9,513 nucleotides of DNA, from contig DCWO01000175.1 of assembly GCA_002328865.1 (NCBI GenBank), positions 1 to 9,513 of the forward strand, in the 5' to 3' direction. Both the position numbers and the translations under genes were made by a program. The stretch is from Dehalococcoidia bacterium UBA2160 (lineage in GTDB: Bacteria; Chloroflexota; Dehalococcoidia; Lucifugimonadales; UBA1123). Shown piece after piece: positions 7,240 through 9,513 of the stretch; positions within the stretch are counted from its first letter, which is position 1; every line of letters starts with the position of its first letter. The notes beneath the pieces are model-generated. The model did no database searches. It had not been told where the DNA came from and saw only the letters and a list, made by a program, of their open reading frames with translations.

Positions 7240-7387
7240 CAGCGCACTTGGGGGCCGAATGACACCGTCGCATCTCGACGCCGATGACAGCGTCGAATAT
7301 CTCGCGAGCGGTCGCTCCTGTCAGTGCAGCGCGTCCCTTGTCCCGCCCAAAGGCAATCCGGAAATCGGTTGCGAACCAACTCATCAC
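7240..7387 (-). pseudogene. Remnant of a second URO-D-like gene
   Basis: In the minus-strand frame starting at 7387, codons 17-39 (7339-7271) read RAALTGATAREIFDAVIGVE and onward. This matches residues 165-187 of the intact URO-D-like protein (RTALAEATAHEIFDGVIDIE): 14 of 23 residues are identical by my count, and the DNA is similarly close (GTCGAATATCTCG is shared exactly on the plus strand). Upstream, a shared Arg-Ile with a short gap extends the match weakly. Beyond Met39 the match stops. All three frames then diverge from the intact gene, and no other part of the roughly 430-residue protein is present. The fragment starts directly at the stop of the HAD gene (TGATG overlap), so it may still be translated as a junk ORF of about 78 codons. 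The outer limits are approximate. Confidence 0.6.
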
Positions 7388-8094
7388 GCAGGATAGCTCT
7401 TCGCGATTCCGGCGATGCTGCCGATCTCGTCCGTTGCGACTACCGGGTAGTCGAGCGATCGCGCTTTTTCTCGGAGGTCGATTCGGCGTCGGCCATCGAC
7501 GAATAGTCCGGTGTCCGCCAGAACGAATGGCATGCCTGCTGCTGTGGCCGCTTCGAGGTCGTGCGTGGAGTCGCCGACGTACAGGGAGCGGGACGCATCG
7601 ACCTTCAGTCGTTGCGCCGTCTTCACCAGGATTTCCGGATCTGGTTTGGGGTCCGCGACATCGTCGGCGGTCAAGACTTCCTCGAAATACGAATCAATCC
7701 TGTTGTGCGACAGGACTCGCCGGGCCACCGATCCAGCCCCCATCGTAGCTATTGCGATTCGAAATCTGTCCCGTTTCAGTTCGCTGAGGAGTTGTTCGAC
7801 GCCGGGCAACAGTCCCACCTCGGTCGAATACTCGGTCTGGAGCGTGTTCTTCACCTCGACGGCCAGGTCGATGTGTTCGCTCGATTTCGCCTCGCCCAAG
7901 TCTCTAACCAAGAAGAACGACATGATGTTTCTCGACCCGCCGCCGAATCTCTCCCGAACCTCGTCGTCGGACGCAATGATGTCGAACCGGGCCAACGCCT
8001 CCTTCGTCGCTTTCAACACGGCTGGCTGGCTGTCGACCAACGTTCCGTCAAGATCGAATATCACAGCGTCGATCAGCCGGCTCATCTGTGGCAT
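7384..8094 (-). CDS. HAD-superfamily hydrolase, phosphoglycolate phosphatase-like
   Basis: This 236-residue cytoplasmic phosphatase of the haloacid dehalogenase superfamily resembles phosphoglycolate phosphatase and beta-phosphoglucomutase. All four HAD motifs are intact: FDLDGTLVDS (13-22, nucleophile D14 and acid/base D16), T117 in IATMG (motif II), K150 in DPKPDPE (motif III), and YVGDSTHDLEAA (172-183, D175 and D179, motif IV). Residues about 24-90 form the helical cap (type C1), which sets substrate choice. The frame is open up to 8241, but I choose the ATG at 8094 because GGAGAG (8099-8104) lies 4 nt upstream and because it places the DxD motif at the usual distance from the N-terminus. 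A second ATG at 8085 is possible. The gene is divergent from the unknown gene at 8362. Its stop touches the URO-D remnant. The natural substrate is not predictable, and the long plus-strand ORF across it is a shadow. Confidence 0.9.
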   Translation of the reverse strand: MPQMSRLIDAVIFDLDGTLVDSQPAVLKATKEALARFDIIASDDEVRERFGGGSRNIMSFFLVRDLGEAKSSEHIDLAVEVKNTLQTEYSTEVGLLPGVEQLLSELKRDRFRIAIATMGAGSVARRVLSHNRIDSYFEEVLTADDVADPKPDPEILVKTAQRLKVDASRSLYVGDSTHDLEAATAAGMPFVLADTGLFVDGRRRIDLREKARSLDYPVVATDEIGSIAGIAKSYPA

Positions 8095-8361
8095 ATTCTC
8101 TCCAAGCGTCGCTGCACGAATGTGATTCGGATGGAATCCAGCGATTTCATCGACGCGTCGTTCCAACGAAGTAGGCACGATAAGACCACTAGACGAGGCG
8201 CCGACCGCTGCCGATTTCTCCATTCTCGCCTGATTGAACATTCCGATTCAACACTTTGGCGTACCCGTTCGTCTAGAATATGTACTCGCGAGTTGCAGCG
8301 ATCCAAATCATTCGCGCTTGAATTCACTCGGTGTTTCGATGACTGCATGGTGGAGGCGAAG
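8095..8361. other. Divergent intergenic region with possible operator-like dyad
   Basis: This region separates the HAD gene (minus) from the unknown gene (plus). It contains a short inverted repeat, TTGAA (8234-8238) and TTCAA (8247-8251), with an 8-bp spacer. A -10-like TAGAAT (8274-8279, plus strand) lies 83 nt before the plus gene, but no convincing -35 sits at 16-18 bp. Both long ORFs that cross this region lack support here. Confidence 0.3.
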
Positions 8362-9102
8362 ATGACCCAATTGCGATACCAACCCGAGAAAACCGCCGTC
8401 GGGACGGCTTACTTCTACGAAGAATCGAACATCGACGGCAGCCACATGAGCACCATCGTGCAATACGTCGCGTCGGAGGATGCGTTCGAGGCGTTCAAGT
8501 GGACCGAGGGAGAACCGGAGGCGACTCTGGTCACCGCCAGGATGGACTGGAACCGGTTTTCGATTCGGGAGTTGAGAACTTGGAAGGTTCGGAAGGATGG
8601 AGAGCGCGCTCGAGTAGCGGCTTTGGATCAGGCCGAGGGCAGCAATCAAGTGGTTATCGCAGCCAATCTGCGCTCACAGGAGATTGGACAGACCGTCGAG
8701 ATCGATAACTACCCCTGGCATAGTTATGACTTCGACTTTGCCAGCCTGAACGTCACGCTTCCCCATTACGTTGATCCGCTCGCATCATTCTCCTTTGGGA
8801 CCGCGGACTTCGTGTGGAAGGCTCAGGCTCCGTCATTCCAGTTCAAGGGCATGATAACGGTGGACTTCGTCGCTGAAGAGGATCGGCATGGCGCTCGATG
8901 CCACAGGTACAACATCGACGGCCCCGGACTCGAGCACCGCGGCGGGACGATGTGGATCGACAAGACAGCGCGCCACATCGTCGACTACGAAATCGACCTG
9001 CCGGACGAGCCCGGCTATGAAAGCGGCAAACTGCGGCTCGTGCGGACAGAACACATGAAAAACAAGGCGTGGCACGAGTTCATGCAGAGCAAGATCGCAT
9101 AG
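8362..9102 (+). CDS. Conserved-looking protein of unknown function, probably beta-rich
   Basis: I do not recognise this 246-residue protein. It has no signal peptide, membrane segment or lipobox, so it should be cytoplasmic. The pattern is alternating short hydrophobic stretches with many aromatic residues and repeated acidic/basic turns, as in a beta-barrel or open beta-sheet protein. Examples are AYFYEESNIDG (16-26), MDWNRFSIRELRTWKV (61-76), IDNYPWHSYDFDFASLNVTL (114-133) and GGTMWIDKTARHIVDYEIDL (194-213). The last segment resembles the strand-turn-strand of DUF3108/LolA-like folds in a general way, which is weak evidence. One cysteine (C180) and scattered histidines show no obvious metal site. 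The start is the ATG at 8362, because GGAGG (8352-8356) lies 5 nt upstream. The in-frame ATG at 8347 and the long open frame back to 7561 are antisense to the HAD gene and are not used. It ends 33 nt from the convergent zinc-ribbon gene. Confidence 0.8.
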   Translation: MTQLRYQPEKTAVGTAYFYEESNIDGSHMSTIVQYVASEDAFEAFKWTEGEPEATLVTARMDWNRFSIRELRTWKVRKDGERARVAALDQAEGSNQVVIAANLRSQEIGQTVEIDNYPWHSYDFDFASLNVTLPHYVDPLASFSFGTADFVWKAQAPSFQFKGMITVDFVAEEDRHGARCHRYNIDGPGLEHRGGTMWIDKTARHIVDYEIDLPDEPGYESGKLRLVRTEHMKNKAWHEFMQSKIA

Positions 9103-9116
9103 CCTGAAGAGGAATG

Positions 9117-9126
9117 CCACCGGTGG
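9117..9126. repeat. Perfect 10-bp palindrome between convergent genes
   Basis: CCACCGGTGG lies in the 33-bp gap between the stop codons of two convergent genes. It has no spacer and no flanking T-run, so it is not a standard terminator; it may simply be chance. Confidence 0.35.
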
Positions 9127-9135
9127 ATTGGTTCA

Positions 9136-9348
9136 CTAGTTCGTCAGTACGTCGAAGATGTTGCCAATCGTTCCGCCGGCATGCATGCGATATATCTCGG
9201 TGTACCCACAGTCAGCGCACGACACGGTCGCGAATTTCTTGTTCTGGAGGTTGAGGAATCGAGATATGCCCGAGCCAGTCGTCCGTATCTCTCCGGCCTC
9301 GTATCGAGTCCCGTCACACTTGTCGCAGGTGTATGTTCGTTTGCTCAA
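9136..9348 (-). CDS. Small zinc-ribbon protein, predicted nucleic-acid-binding family
   Basis: This 70-residue protein has two CxxC knuckles, C8-D-K-C11 and C44-A-D-C47, bracketing the stretch EAGEIRTTGSGISRFLNLQN (17-36) and the KKFATVSCADCGYTE block. That arrangement matches the small family annotated as predicted nucleic-acid-binding proteins with a Zn-ribbon (I recall it as Zinc_ribbon_13). The four cysteines should bind one zinc ion. The nucleic-acid role is a family prediction rather than a demonstrated function. I choose the TTG at 9348 because GAGGAG (9355-9360) lies 6 nt upstream and because it gives the usual short N-terminus. The longer frame from the TTG at 9369 would put that Shine-Dalgarno inside the coding region. 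It lies downstream of the tRNA on the same strand and could be read from the tRNA transcript. No separate promoter was found. Confidence 0.85.
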   Translation of the reverse strand: MSKRTYTCDKCDGTRYEAGEIRTTGSGISRFLNLQNKKFATVSCADCGYTEIYRMHAGGTIGNIFDVLTN

Positions 9349-9469
9349 AGGATTCTCCTCAGCGCCCAATAGGTGTTTTCACTGTCAGTCTACCGCCGAT
9401 CGAGATGATCGCTTCGGGCTCGAATTCGAATCACGGAGAAGCGTGGAGGGCCGTTATAGCCTGAAAGCG

Positions 9470-9513
9470 TGGTACCCCTGCCCGGACTCGAACCGGGGCG
9501 CCCGGTTTAGGAA
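9470..9513 (-). tRNA. tRNA, probably tRNA-Arg(CCU), 3' part only
   Basis: The minus strand contains the 3' half of a class I tRNA. It has an encoded CCA (9472-9470), discriminator A (9473) and acceptor 3' strand CAGGGGT (9480-9474). The T arm is CCCGG-TTCGAGT-CCGGG (9497-9481), a perfect 5-bp stem with a canonical TTCGA loop. A 4-nt variable loop, GCGC, follows, with the anticodon 3' stem ACCGG (9506-9502). Taking a 7-nt loop TTCCTAA, T33 is at 9512, the anticodon CCT at 9511-9509 and A37 at 9508. The 5' half lies beyond the right edge. A one-base shift would give anticodon TCC, but it would put T at position 37, which is unlikely. Confidence 0.85.

Noticed and set aside
7561..8361. Upstream extension of the plus-strand gene at 8362, making a 513-codon ORF
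   Set aside because: The extension is antisense to the HAD phosphatase with all four motifs intact. A good GGAGG site marks the true start at 8362.
1..9513. CRISPR array, insertion sequence, phage or defence genes
   Set aside because: No regularly spaced repeats, transposase, integrase, terminal inverted repeats or nuclease/helicase motifs were seen.

Overview
The window is GC-rich bacterial DNA with compact, mostly single-gene transcription units. All three promoters I could place are sigma70-type. Short Shine-Dalgarno sites and frequent non-ATG starts (one GTG and two or three TTG) are seen. The gene set is a uroporphyrinogen-decarboxylase (URO-D) relative, a rhamnonate-dehydratase-like member of the enolase superfamily, a DUF362 iron-sulfur protein and an MFS_3-type transporter. 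That mixture is what I associate with paralogue-rich Chloroflexota (SAR202/Dehalococcoidia-like) or Poribacteria-like environmental genomes. This placement is an inference from gene content; the window has no rRNA or other taxonomic marker beyond part of one tRNA.

Layout, left to right. Positions 1-465 (minus) hold the N-terminal 155 codons of a four-helix membrane protein that runs off the left edge. Positions 466-767 have no convincing gene. Positions 768-1259 (minus) are a HIT-family nucleotide-binding protein. A strong hairpin terminator at 1346-1385 closes the DUF362 gene at 1412-2830 (minus, GTG start), which has its own promoter at 2874-2902. Positions 3039-4244 (minus, TTG start) encode the enolase-superfamily dehydratase. 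It lies 40 nt downstream of the URO-D-like gene at 4285-5589, and the two probably form an operon driven from about 5642-5672. Positions 5735-7072 (minus) encode an MFS transporter with a good promoter at 7079-7107 and an uncertain start. Positions 7240-7387 carry a broken remnant of a second URO-D-like gene, directly after the stop of a HAD-family phosphatase gene (7384-8094, minus). Divergent from that, 8362-9102 (plus) encodes a 246-residue protein of unknown function. Convergent to it, 9136-9348 (minus) encodes a small zinc-ribbon protein. The 3' half of a tRNA, probably tRNA-Arg(CCU), enters from the right edge at 9470-9513.

How the genes may work together: the URO-D-like protein and the sugar-acid-dehydratase-like protein are the only pair that looks co-transcribed, and the DUF362 gene follows with its own promoter. 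Together with the MFS exporter/permease they could be a small catabolic or cofactor-linked cluster, but nothing in the sequence fixes a substrate. The best second-look items are the asparagine where the enolase-family enzyme should have its first metal-binding aspartate, the missing fourth cysteine in the DUF362 cluster motif, and the decayed URO-D paralogue about 2 kb from the intact copy. I see no CRISPR array, insertion sequence, phage gene or defence system, and no clear evidence for a wholly new system.
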